From Thamnaconus septentrionalis (lineage: Eukaryota > Chordata > Actinopteri > Tetraodontiformes > Monacanthidae): a DNA stretch of 64,000 bases. The notes beneath the pieces are model-generated. The model ran no database searches and was not told the DNA's origin. It saw only the letters and a list, made by a program, of their open reading frames with translations. Position 1 is the first letter of the stretch; each line of letters begins with the position of its first letter. Position numbers and translations under genes: made by a program. Shown piece by piece: positions 43,901 through 64,000 of this stretch. Where the stretch lies: the NCBI GenBank assembly GCA_009823395.1, contig CM020512.1:10534405-10598404 (forward strand). Direction: 5' to 3'.

Positions 43901-46900
43901 GCTGGCTGTTTTTGATGCGAAATATCAGATAGTGCCCACTGGTGGCCAGACGACACAACTGACCTGCGGTCTTTCTTCTGTGTCAACAACCGATGAAATG
44001 CCAGAGCGTAGAAAACAGCAATCAAACTACCGCTTCTCTGACACAAAAAAATGTAACTACACAAGACTATTATTAACTGAAAGTTACAAAGTTTTCAACA
44101 TTTATTTAGGTTTACTTGATTGTTCTTCTAAAATACGACAATTTCAGACGTTGGACATGGAGCACTGACTTTGTCGTCTTCTCTAGCCAGTTCGACTTTC
44201 TGCTGCGCCGGTCCGCTGATCCCAAACTAAACAACGAGATGGCTGGATGTCTGATCCAGCTCTGGCTAAAAGGCATCCGTGGCTGCTGAGTCACCGTCGG
44301 GTTGTTGCCAGACGCTGGTTTAAATCTCTTGTATGTTCTTCAAAGACGGACGGATTAAACTTGACTGAGTCAATATTTGTTGCGAAATCGTCTTTTGGTT
44401 GTCGTATGCGTATTCCATTGTATTACATCTGCTGGCCTACGTGCAAAACGACCACCGGTCCAGTTTAAAAGGATGCTAACATTCTGAAATTGAAATTCTT
44501 TCCAATTAATTCTTTTGTTATCGCAAAGGAGGCCATGAAAAGCTGATGAACAGCAGGGGGCGACACTGACACTCAGATCTGATGAAGCTGTGAGACAATT
44601 CCAATCAGCAGAAGAAACACCTATGCTTGTCAATGCAGCTGTTTCCAAAAAAGGGCAAAAACAACTCCGAGCCCATGAGCAGACTTTTTAGAGAAATTTT
44701 TGCTTTTTTTCCCATTTCAACGTCCCTCAAAATGTAAATTGAAAACCCTTCACGGAAACTCAACCATTGAGCCACTTTAAGAAGTGTTTCGGCAGATCGG
44801 CTCCTCAAAAGACTAATTTCTCTTTCATATTCAAGTGTGCGTTTGTGTAGTGATATGTGGAAAAAAAAATGCATTCCAATGACATAAAGCCTTCATTGAG
44901 AAGGTTTTCTACTGGCCACACGTCAAATTTGTCATAAATATGTTTTCTCTGCGCCGCCTCTCCCCACAAAATTAACCCTCGCGTCTCATTAAGCAAAAGA
45001 TCTGATAGCGGCCGGGAATCAGACACTGTTCCTGTAACGCTGCCCCTGCTGTTCAGGAGGGTTTTTCTCCCTCTCTCTCTCTCTCTCTCCTTTAAAGCAG
45101 TCTGTCAACACTTCCCTGTATTCACATCTTTTGCACATCTCAATATGCACCTTGTTCGCAGTGTAACTCAGCTGATATCCTGCAGCCGCTAGCGAGCGCC
45201 GGTGCAATTCCCAGCAACTCTCCAGATTTATATTTAAGCCCTAATTGGATGATATATTATGAGGAAATGTCGGGGCTTAGAAGTGATTACTCGCTCGCCG
45301 AGTCTCTCCAAAGTCCACAGAGGCTCTTTTTCTTCTAATTGGTTTCGGAGCCGCTCGGCTCACGTACGTGTAGGCATATGATGCATTATGTAAGAGCCAG
45401 ATGGGCCTAATGGATCAGATTGATTTATGTTCCTCAGGTGATGCAAAATGCATGGGGGAAAAGAACGAGGTGAAACCAATAAAAATGCCTGCATCTTGGG
45501 TGCATTTTTCAAGCCTGTTCCATTTAGAGAGCCACTAAACTTGAGGAATGAGAAAGGTAACTTGTACAACAGTCCAAGTTTCTGATCCAAACCGATGATC
45601 TCGACTAAATTTGTCGATTAAAGAGAAAAGAAGTGCAGAACATTTCCAGTGACACACAGTCTTGTTTTATGGCCTTCCAACTGCTCGTAACTTTTTTTTT
45701 TTTTTTTTGTTTTTCTGGTAGTGAGCGTTGAGCCTGTAACCAGCTTTAGCCTCGGCAGCCGTCCAGGATCCCTGCAGGCTTAAAGCCTCACCCAGTAAAC
45801 AGGAAGTGGCAGCAGTTCACTGGGTGATTGGGACGAGGCTGTGGCTGAACGACAGCAGCGCAATAAAAAACAAAACCGTTGAGTTGAATCAGTAAAAAAA
45901 AAAAAAAAAAAGCGGTTCAGAACAAATTCACCGGACCTTCACCATTTGGTTTTTGTTTGTTTGTTCTTTTTAACTCTTTGCCTCAAAATCTTTTGTGATA
46001 TTAAATATCCCCAGAAATTATATTCCAACACGTGCAAAAAAAAAAAAAACGAAAAGCATGTGACCAGTTTCTCTTGAGAATTATGCAAGTCCTTGCCAGC
46101 AGCACTCTCTGCTCTACCTGCGTCTAATGCACTTCTTAGACAGCTTAACTGGCTTTGAGTTACACCCACAGGTCTCATCCTATTTGATGGATTAGGCGTT
46201 GTCGCCTTTTGCCCACATGCCGACTCTCATTCCTGGGTGTAAAAATCCCTCACACAGTTCCGCGCACACTTTGTTATTAAAGGGGAGATCTGAAGCAGCG
46301 TTGCTGTATTGTTTGGGAACTGTGGAGGATTCCCAGCACAGGGCTGAGACGTTTCCTGAGAAGAGCTGCTGGCTGTATTTACCCAAAAACAAGTTATTCA
46401 GAAGCAGGGATTTATATTTATTTAAAGTTTAAAGGGCCTTTTGCAAAGTCAAACAAGCTAATTAAACAATTAAAGCATTAAACAACAAAAATAACATTAC
46501 TTCTTGTACACATGAATCCTGATTTAAGCTTTTCCATTTTTTAGACGGATACAGATGGATAGATTACATGATTGAAATGACAATGAGACCAACACTCAAC
46601 ACAATACCAAAGACAAACCCCAAAAAAGTAATAAAACTAAATCATCTTTCGCAGGAAAATCCGTGACACGGTCGTCGTCCTGATTTTTGCAAACTGCGCA
46701 AGATTAAGTCATGTGTAAAATCCTCAGCGCAGTCAAAACACAATGTCAGTTTTGAGTTTTTGCAGTTATTTAGGAATTTCATGGTTTTTTCACTTCTGAT
46801 TAAGGACCACATACATCCTTCACTTTAGAGATAATGCTTGATCTGCGTGGAATCGCCGACATGTGATAAAAGTGAAGCAACAGGCAGCAAACTCAGGTCA

Positions 46901-47895
46901 GGAGGGACGGCAGGTAGTTTTTTCAAGGTTAAACAGTGAGCGAGAGAGAGAGAGAGAGAGAGAAAAAGAGTAAGGTTAATGAACCGGGACTTTGTGCCAG
47001 TGACGCACAAGGTGGCTAACACGGTCCACACGGTTCAGCATCGCCTTCGCTCGGGCCCCTGCGCTGCACTGGCATTACTGCAGCTTCGGAGTTCCATTTG
47101 ATGAAAACACAAGTTGTTTGTTTGTCGTGTCACTTCCTGTTCAGCCGCTCTATTGGGACCAAGAGATGGAGAGGAGTCAACAAAACGAACAACTGGGACA
47201 CAGGGAGGAGAGGAGGAACAAAAAGAGATCAAAATAAATGATAAAAATGTGAAATTTAAATTAGTTTTAATATATTTTAATGTCCAAACCAGGCCAGGCC
47301 AGCCAGGTTTTGGAAAAATGTTAAAACTATATCTATACTAACTACATCTATCTATATCTTAAAAGTCCCATTTGTAATATTTGGCCTGATTCATGATATA
47401 TTGGTAAAAGCTTCATACACTGCCTATAAATATATGAACAAACGTGTACACTTGCAGTAGAATAAAAGTAATTTGGTTTTCCTACCCATACAACGGTTCT
47501 TATTTATACACAAGTATATACATATAGCAAGGGTCCTGCTGCCAGTTAACTGCCAACTTGCACCACCATATTTCTAAGGAAGCCAGTGTGGACAAACTGT
47601 ACCGCCTGACAAGGCGTTTCGTATTTAGGGTGAACACTCGCGTCCTCACATAAACCAACGAAGAAGAAGGTGGACAAGGTGTCCAGGTTTTTGTGTGTAG
47701 GCCACCGTAGTTCACTGGCAAGCGCGGGAGAGGTAGGTTGAGAGGGTGAGTGCTGCAATCTAAAATATTACATTGTTAACCTTTACAGTGTCTTCCATCA
47801 CATTATATTCAGCTCTTACCTTCAACCCCACAAGAACCTGAAGATCGGGCAAATCCAAAGGCTTTCCTGGAAGGCAGAGGTGACAACCCAGGCAG
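43901..47895. other. Intergenic, no supported gene
   Basis: Contains CT-rich and poly-T/poly-A runs (45073-45090, 45690-45708, 45894-45911) and a GA tract at about 46940-46963. A block at 45235-45470 with CCTAATTGG, TTCTAATTGG and CCTAATGG-type motifs looks like a possible regulatory element. No coding exon recognised. Confidence 0.4.
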
Positions 47896-48526
47896 GGGGT
47901 GTGGTCACTAACCTGGGAGAGGTATCAGGAGGTAACTCTTTGTGAAAAGAAAACTTCTTCTTTTGACTTTAGTCAGGGACTGCTGAACTTTTTTGGCGCC
48001 CCCTCCTGGTCGTGGCTTCCCGTTGGTTTCAATGTACAATGTGACTGACCTACTGTCTGTCGCATGTTTGTTCTCTCCTCTGTTCTTTTGCATTTGTTTA
48101 TCCCATAAAAGCACGGCCGAGGTCAGAGGTAATCGCCCGCCTCTCAAGGTCGCGCAGTGGCTCTGACGTCAGCGTCCGCCGAGGATTCCGGCAAATATTT
48201 TGCCACTCAAAACAAACACTCGCACTTACCTCTGAATCGTAATTTCTCTGAAGGTATAGTTGTTGTGATGGTTTCAGGTGTTCGGCAGTAAGTGGTTTCG
48301 CATTAGCTGTGACATGTACCAGGTTAGGTTAGCTGAGCTACTTCCTGTTAGCTGTTGGGACTTCAATTTTTTTATGTGACATATTAAAACTCACATATTA
48401 TGCAAATATTTAACTTTTTTTTTTCCTGACATTGTGTATGGTCGGTTATTTCATCACGCCTGAGAGTTTTCATTTGTGACATCATAAAGTGCTGTCATAC
48501 CTCTCCCTGGTTAGTGACCGCACCCC
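47896..48526. mobile_element. Possible non-autonomous DNA element bounded by 30-bp inverted repeats
   Basis: 47896-47925 reads GGGGTGTGGTCACTAACCTG then GGAGAGGTAT. 48497-48526 is its reverse complement with two mismatches. The enclosed about 570 bp has no transposase-like open frame. Flanks are similar but not an exact duplication (CCCAGGCA on the left, GAACCAGG on the right). A third related 30-mer lies at 27655-27684. The shape suits a MITE, but without clean target-site duplications this remains tentative. Confidence 0.4.
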
Positions 48527-49030
48527 GAACCAGGCGTTGGTACGGGTATAAGATGGGAACTTTCTTCTTTCCATTATTGTTTTCCTTCTGCTCAAAAAAT
48601 ATAAAGCCCCTCAGTTTGACCAGAACTCCATATGTGGGTTGAAGGTTTTTGATCCTTAAAGATCCAACAAAGTCACAAAAAAAGTCAATAGTTTTTTGTT
48701 TTTTTTCTTTTCTACCCATAAAACCCGGGATGTTTCTCAGCGGAGCAGCATGATCGCGACTTCACTCGTCACTGCCTTTGTTTTCCAGAGTTTCTGACAT
48801 CCCAGATGCTGCAGCTATTATAATGATTATTATTGTTGTAATTATTTTCTCCAGGACAGAGGCTACAGTGTTGAAGCCGCCCCGTTACTGGGCTGCTGCC
48901 GCACTCCGCTGAGAGCGTCCAGCGTCCAAGTCCTGGATCGGTGCTCCCAACACAAACCCTTTACAGACACACAGAACAAAGACTCGCCTTGATTCGCTCT
49001 CCAGAAACACACTTATTAAATATCCTCCCG

Positions 49031-49084
<54 letters not shown>

Positions 49085-50085
49085 CTCCTCTAATAGCGGT
49101 GAGGACACAACGTTGGCCACGTTCTGCTTTAATGGTTTTAAATTGCGCCCCTGCCCTGGTTGGGAAACAGAGGTTCTCACAGTCGAGGAGGACGGGAGGC
49201 TCTTGTCAAGAACTCTGGCTGAGGACAATCAGTTTGCGAGTGGAAGGAAGGAAGCCGAGTCGAATGACACTCGAACGGCGCCGCTGATGGAAGCAGGGGT
49301 TCAGCGGAGGGCGGAGCTCACGTCCCCGTCCAGCTGCTGTTAAACTGAGTGTTAACCAAGAGCGTCATCAGCATACATCGACGCCTCGGACCTGCTGAAC
49401 TCTGTTGCCGCAGGGATTAAGCCAAGGCGCAGTTTTGCATGTTGATTTAGGAGGCTTTGATCAGCCACTGCTCACATGATGGGTAATTGAATAAATATTG
49501 TTAGCATTAAAGGGATATTTCACCTTCAAGCTGAACTCTTCGTCGGCTCTTTAGTTTCATTAGCTAGAGCTGATGCTTCGCGAATTGGAGTAACTACATA
49601 ACTATTCGGAGTGCAGTGTATGTGATGTGTCTACTTCCTAGAATGCACCACAAATATTGCGGTTGATGTGATACATTGATAAAATGAAATAACTTACTAA
49701 AAAAAGGGGTACCTGGTTTACGTGAGTCTAACGTGAAGTCTCAAATTATATTAGTTTCTATGTCGGTTGAGGTTGGGAATTTATTCTTATAAAGCTGATA
49801 TCTAAATACTAAATCAAGTAGTTTGAAAACTGTCTTTACATGACTGTAAACAGATATGCACAAATACATAAATAAAACAGTTTGAAAGTAAAATATTCCT
49901 TCAAGTTTTTACCCGTGATTGACAGTCTGGACCATTTTCTGCACTTGGTATAGATACATGATATTATATAAAGTCAGTGGTTTGTATGTAAGCAGTTCAG
50001 TTCGAATAAAGTGTGAACTCTTACATTGTGGAAGTTCGGACTCACTTCAGGTAGTCAGCAGGGTTGTGTTTTCTCTCCTCCTCAG
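48527..50085. other. Intergenic with (TG)n tract
   Basis: A TG tract at about 49037-49076 followed by CG alternation. No supported gene; the open frames around 49030-49340 are built on the repeat. Confidence 0.4.
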
Positions 50086-50171
50086 CGCGTCACTCTCGGC
50101 CCGTGACGCCATAACAACAACAACAACAAGACGCCTTCTTTTTTTTCTTCACGCGGCGGCTCGACACTGAG
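50086..50171 (+). other. Candidate non-coding exon bounded by strong splice sites
   Basis: A plus-strand acceptor (TTTTCTCTCCTCCTCAG) ends at 50085 and a perfect-looking donor (GAG|GTAAGT) begins at 50172, enclosing 86 bases. The segment is CpG-containing, with GTGACGCC, CAACAACAA and a T run, and has stops in all three frames, so if used it would belong to a non-coding RNA or a UTR. The next 250 bases are also CpG-rich with CCAAT motifs. Confidence 0.25.
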
Positions 50172-51269
50172 GTAAGTGTGAAGACAGAAAGGCAACATTG
50201 TCGTTGTCGGCCGCCAATACGGCCGCTTTTATTGAAACCTTTAAAATTAAACCTCACACTGACGTCTCCCTCCCAGCCCCGTGGTTTTTTTTTTTTCTTC
50301 TTGTCATTGGTTCCATCAGGCCGAGCTGTCACTGCCGCTCTGCACCAATCAACCGATGGCCTCTCAATGTTGGGGTGGGGGGTGGGGGGGTTTGCTGGTA
50401 AAAATGTTACGATCTCGCTGCTCCGCCGCCGGCCTTCAAGCTGCTCAAACTTTTTTCTCTTTGAGCAATGAGTGTGTGTTTTTTTTTCTTTCTCAAGCTT
50501 GAAGGCCTCATTTATATTTGCCCAAAGTTTCCCTGAGCTAAGCCTCTCTGACCTATTACCCAAAGTCCCACAAAACCAGGTTTGTTCAAGTCTCCTTTTA
50601 AAAAACACAGCACACGTTTTTGCCAGATGTTGTTCCTTGTTTCTTTCCATGTAAAAAAAAAAAAAAGAAAATATGTTGAGGGGAAGAAGAAGAAAAAGAA
50701 AGAAAAAGCAAAACGCAGTGATGACATCAGGTTGTTGCTGCTGCGTCAGGAGCTGCCAACCATCCAAAAGGTTTATTAAAACTTTATTTGCGTTGGTTAG
50801 TGCGTTGACATGAAAAAAAAAAAGAAAAAAAAAAGATCCTTCTGCTTCTGTTTTTCCAGACTTTAGTTTCTCATGTTTACAAAAGTGCTGCATTTAAAGA
50901 CACTTACTTCACCTTTCCATGCTTTCTGATAATCATTTTGGACTATTGGCTCTTCTGGATCATCTGGCTGGCCTAAATTGAGTTGCTGTCATGTGATTGT
51001 TTGCTTAGACATTTGCATGCAAATCAATTAATTCAACCTTAAAAAAATAAAAACATTAAACAAAAGCTAACTAAGTGAAACCAAACTTTCACTTTTCACA
51101 ACAGGAACTACTAAAACAAATAAAAACAAACAATACTTTGGCACTATTTGCTTATTTTGAATATTTTATTCAGATTTTATGTTGTCAACATTAACAAGGA
51201 TGTCAACAAGTTAGATACTTAGATCTCATTTATTCGTTCCACTTCAATATCACTGATGGTCATATACAT
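50172..51269. other. Intergenic, homopolymer-rich
   Basis: T-rich and A-rich runs near 50286-50297, 50652-50666 and 50813-50832. The 267-codon minus-strand open frame over 50090-50893 is largely Lys/Phe low complexity and is not accepted. Confidence 0.4.
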
Positions 51270-51600
51270 TTAGTATTTTTGTTTTTCTATGGGCAAAGTT
51301 AATGAATTTTGTTTTGCCTATGTGTAATGATAATTTGTTCATGTCAAACTGAAAAAAGAAACACTTTCGAGTCATATTCTACCACAGTAGCTGCTTGTCA
51401 TGAGCAAAACAAAATACCACTCAGGACAGTGAGGACTTCACATATATCATTTATATAGACAATGAATGAATCATTTCAGGGCCCAGGACGCAGCCTTGTG
51501 GATCTCCACGGTCGTTTGCCAAATCAATCAGGCGACCTCTACAAATCACCCACTCGCAAAGATCATGGCACACAGTAGTCAGGGGAAGTGACTTCACGTT
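51270..51600 (-). mobile_element. Decayed non-LTR retrotransposon (LINE) reverse-transcriptase fragment
   Basis: The minus-strand translation shows RT landmarks in order, broken by stops: GDPQGCVLGP (about 51507-51478, matching the G-x-PQG-x-LGP motif), then FCFAHDKQLLW in place of the F-A/V-DD catalytic motif, then NKLSLHIGKTKFINF, the usual N-x-LSLN-x-KT-x-x-x-F block. The catalytic aspartates are damaged and several in-frame stops occur. This is an inactive relic with no ends visible. Confidence 0.6.
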
Positions 51601-53627
51601 GGTAGCCGCTGCAGTCCAGTTTCAATAAACAACAAGAGAGAACACAAAGTCAAACCGCAAAACTTTGAACAGATAATATAGACTTCTTTATACAGATATG
51701 CGGACATAAACCTTTTTTTTTTTTTTTACCCCAATGAATTGCAAGAATTTGCTGCATGTATTAAAACCATCTCTTCAGTGGATGGAAGTCTCTCGGAAGT
51801 TGCATCAAGTCCTGTCTTCCTTGCTGCTTCAGTGTCTCTTTTCAAAATATCAAAAATACACAATGTCTATCTGTGAGAAAAATGCCGACACTTCCTGCTT
51901 TACGGTTCAGACTAAGAGATTCAACTGATGCATATGGACCAGGGTCACAGTCCCAGTTTTTCAGTTGCAGACAAGTGTGTAGTGTGAACAGCTGGTTGTT
52001 CCTGGACATGCAATAAAGATGACAATCGGAGCATATATGCTGTTGAATTATTGTACAAGCGTGAATACAAAACCAGAGCAACGAAAAGTCTAACATAATC
52101 CGCACGACACGTGACACAACAATAAACAACAACAACATCGGAAACAACATCATTGTAACAAGAACAAAATCCCGGTCGGCTCGTCGCCTCCTCCACAGTC
52201 CACAGGGTTCCGGGAGTTTTACGATGCTTTTGTGCTGCATATATTTCAGGCAGCAATCCCAAATTGAGTCTCTTTCATCATTTTTCTTCCTTGTAAACGT
52301 GGAGGCCATGGAGGACAGGGTTTTTTTTTGTTGTTGTTTTTTTTCTGCAAAGGTTTGAAGGATCAAGTGGTTATTAAGTGAGGTTCATGACGCGGATGTT
52401 CATTTGCATCAGTTCATGCATCTGCAGTGTGTGTGTGTGTGTGTGTGGTCGATAACAGAAGAGTGTGTACAGTCAGCATGCATTATAAAGACACCCTGCT
52501 ATACAATGGATGTCCACTAGGTGGCATGTTTGGTCCATTTCTTTTTCTTTTTTTTGTACACCTGCTTCTGCAGACTGCTGGAGAGATAAAATATCAAGTC
52601 ATGGTAGGTGAGGGTGAGGGGAGACACGGGGCGAGTGGATGCAGGGAGTGAGGGGAGCTGGGGGGGGGGGAGTGTATTGCTCTTCTCAGACGCTGTCACC
52701 TTGAGTCTCCGTCAGTCCTGACGTCCTATTTGTCTCCTCGTCGCCCACCTCCCCCCTGTCCTTTAGTTCTCCTCCCCCATCCCCCATCCCTCCCTCCCTC
52801 ACCCTCACACTTGTCCCCCTCCGCTCCCCCAGTGGGGCTGGCATTTCCGCAGCAGCGGGTGAGGGGAAATCTGCAACCACACTGCGTTAAAGGGAGGCTG
52901 AGGTGAGTGTGCATGTGCATGTGCATGTGCATGCGAGTGTGTGTTTGTCAGTTGTAAGAATTGCACGACACCCATTGGCTCTCCCCCAGCACTATTTAAG
53001 TGGAACCGTGGTTCCCTCTTGGTTCATCCGGTAGCTCTGAGGAACGGCAACCTCAGATTATTGTACCACTCACACGAGACAATGAGTCACTCCAGTGTAG
53101 CTACAATGTTACTCCAGCGTCTGGGGTGTCATGGGGGGTGAGCAGCAGAGCCTCTGTGGTCCCAGACCAATCAATCCAGGTTTATCACTGGAGTCGATGG
53201 AAAAGGATACACAACAAGATCTTGTCGCATCTCGGATGGTAATAAAGCTGCTGAACAACTCTGGGACGCGCTCTGTAACCTGCCTGCTAATAACTTTTTG
53301 AACAGTGTCTGATTCTCTGGTTCCCATATGAAAGCCAATTACAGATGAGCCCTCAAGCTCTTCTCATTCTCACTAAACCCAAACCTACTGGATCAACGTT
53401 TCCATTCAGGTTCCTTCACACATTAGGACTAGTCCTTGTTGAATGGAGGCGGAGCTGCAGCAGGTGAGTCAGGAGCGACGACGGGAGGAAGGAAGACCGA
53501 GTGGAAAGGTCGTCCAGCTTCCTGGCCCCGCCCACTTTAGAGCAACAAATAACGGTGGAGGGAGGGAGGTGAGTGAAGACGGGGCAGGGAAGGGTGAAGG
53601 GGAATGGAGGGGGACGGAGGGAGGAGC
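51601..53627. other. Region downstream of the copine, may hold its 3' UTR
   Basis: Lies immediately past the copine stop on the minus strand, so its right part is probably 3' UTR; the polyadenylation site was not fixed. It contains a short (GT)n at about 52427-52447 and (GCATGT)n near 52911-52932. No other gene supported. Confidence 0.4.
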
Positions 53628-63858
<10,231 letters not shown>

Positions 63859-64000
63859 CTGGTAAACACACACACACACACACACACACACAGTGATAGG
63901 ATGGAATAGTATGGGGAGGATTGGATGGGCGCCAGGCAGACAGGAAGGAGAGAAATAATAAACAGGGCGGCCAGACAGCAGAGGATTCCAGGTAAGGCAA
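63859..64000 (-). other. cpne9: Start of the next copine intron
   Basis: Intron sequence running off the window, with a (CA)n tract at about 63867-63892. No further exon visible. Confidence 0.6.

Noticed and set aside
50090..50893. 267-codon minus-strand frame
   Set aside because: Mostly Phe/Lys-rich homopolymer translation, with no domain or splice support.

Overview
The window looks like teleost fish (probably percomorph) nuclear DNA. It is AT-leaning and non-coding for long stretches, very rich in (CA)n/(TG)n and other microsatellites, carries a fish-type tRNA-derived SINE, and its genes are split by GT-AG introns. No bacterial, viral or organellar gene organisation is visible. The species cannot be named from the sequence.

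Three protein-coding genes are supported, all on the minus strand. (1) The first coding exon of a SLC41-family magnesium transporter, most likely slc41a3, at 3577-3876; the rest lies beyond the left edge. (2) klf15, a Krueppel-like zinc-finger transcription factor. Its non-coding exon 1 is near 42469-42723, its large coding exon 2 is 39395-40960, and its last exon, carrying the end of finger 2 and all of finger 3, is 33909-34077. Exon 2 as given has a +1 reading-frame break between 40149 and 40102. (3) The C-terminal eight coding exons of a copine, best match cpne9, between 53628 and 63858; the N-terminal C2 domains lie beyond the right edge. All eight exons join in phase to give 278 residues of the copine vWA domain and tail. 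Human KLF15 and SLC41A3 are also close neighbours (3q21), so part of the gene order is ancestral.

Layout: 1-3576 holds an intact SINE and a CpG-rich island, probably within a slc41a3 intron. 3577-5260 is the slc41a3 5' end. 5.3-33.4 kb is a gene-poor stretch with simple repeats, local duplications and a few candidate exons. 33.4-42.8 kb is klf15. 42.8-53.6 kb is intergenic, with an inverted-repeat element and a reverse-transcriptase remnant. 53.6-64 kb is the copine, whose introns carry homeodomain-motif-rich blocks and a DNA-transposon end.

The genes do not form a pathway. klf15 is a nuclear metabolic regulator, slc41a3 a membrane Mg2+ transporter, and the copine a Ca2+-dependent phospholipid-binding protein. 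I found no convincing new biological system. The best leads are the klf15 frame break, the 30-bp inverted repeat pair with a third distant copy, the local 149-bp duplication, and candidate non-coding exons and enhancers.
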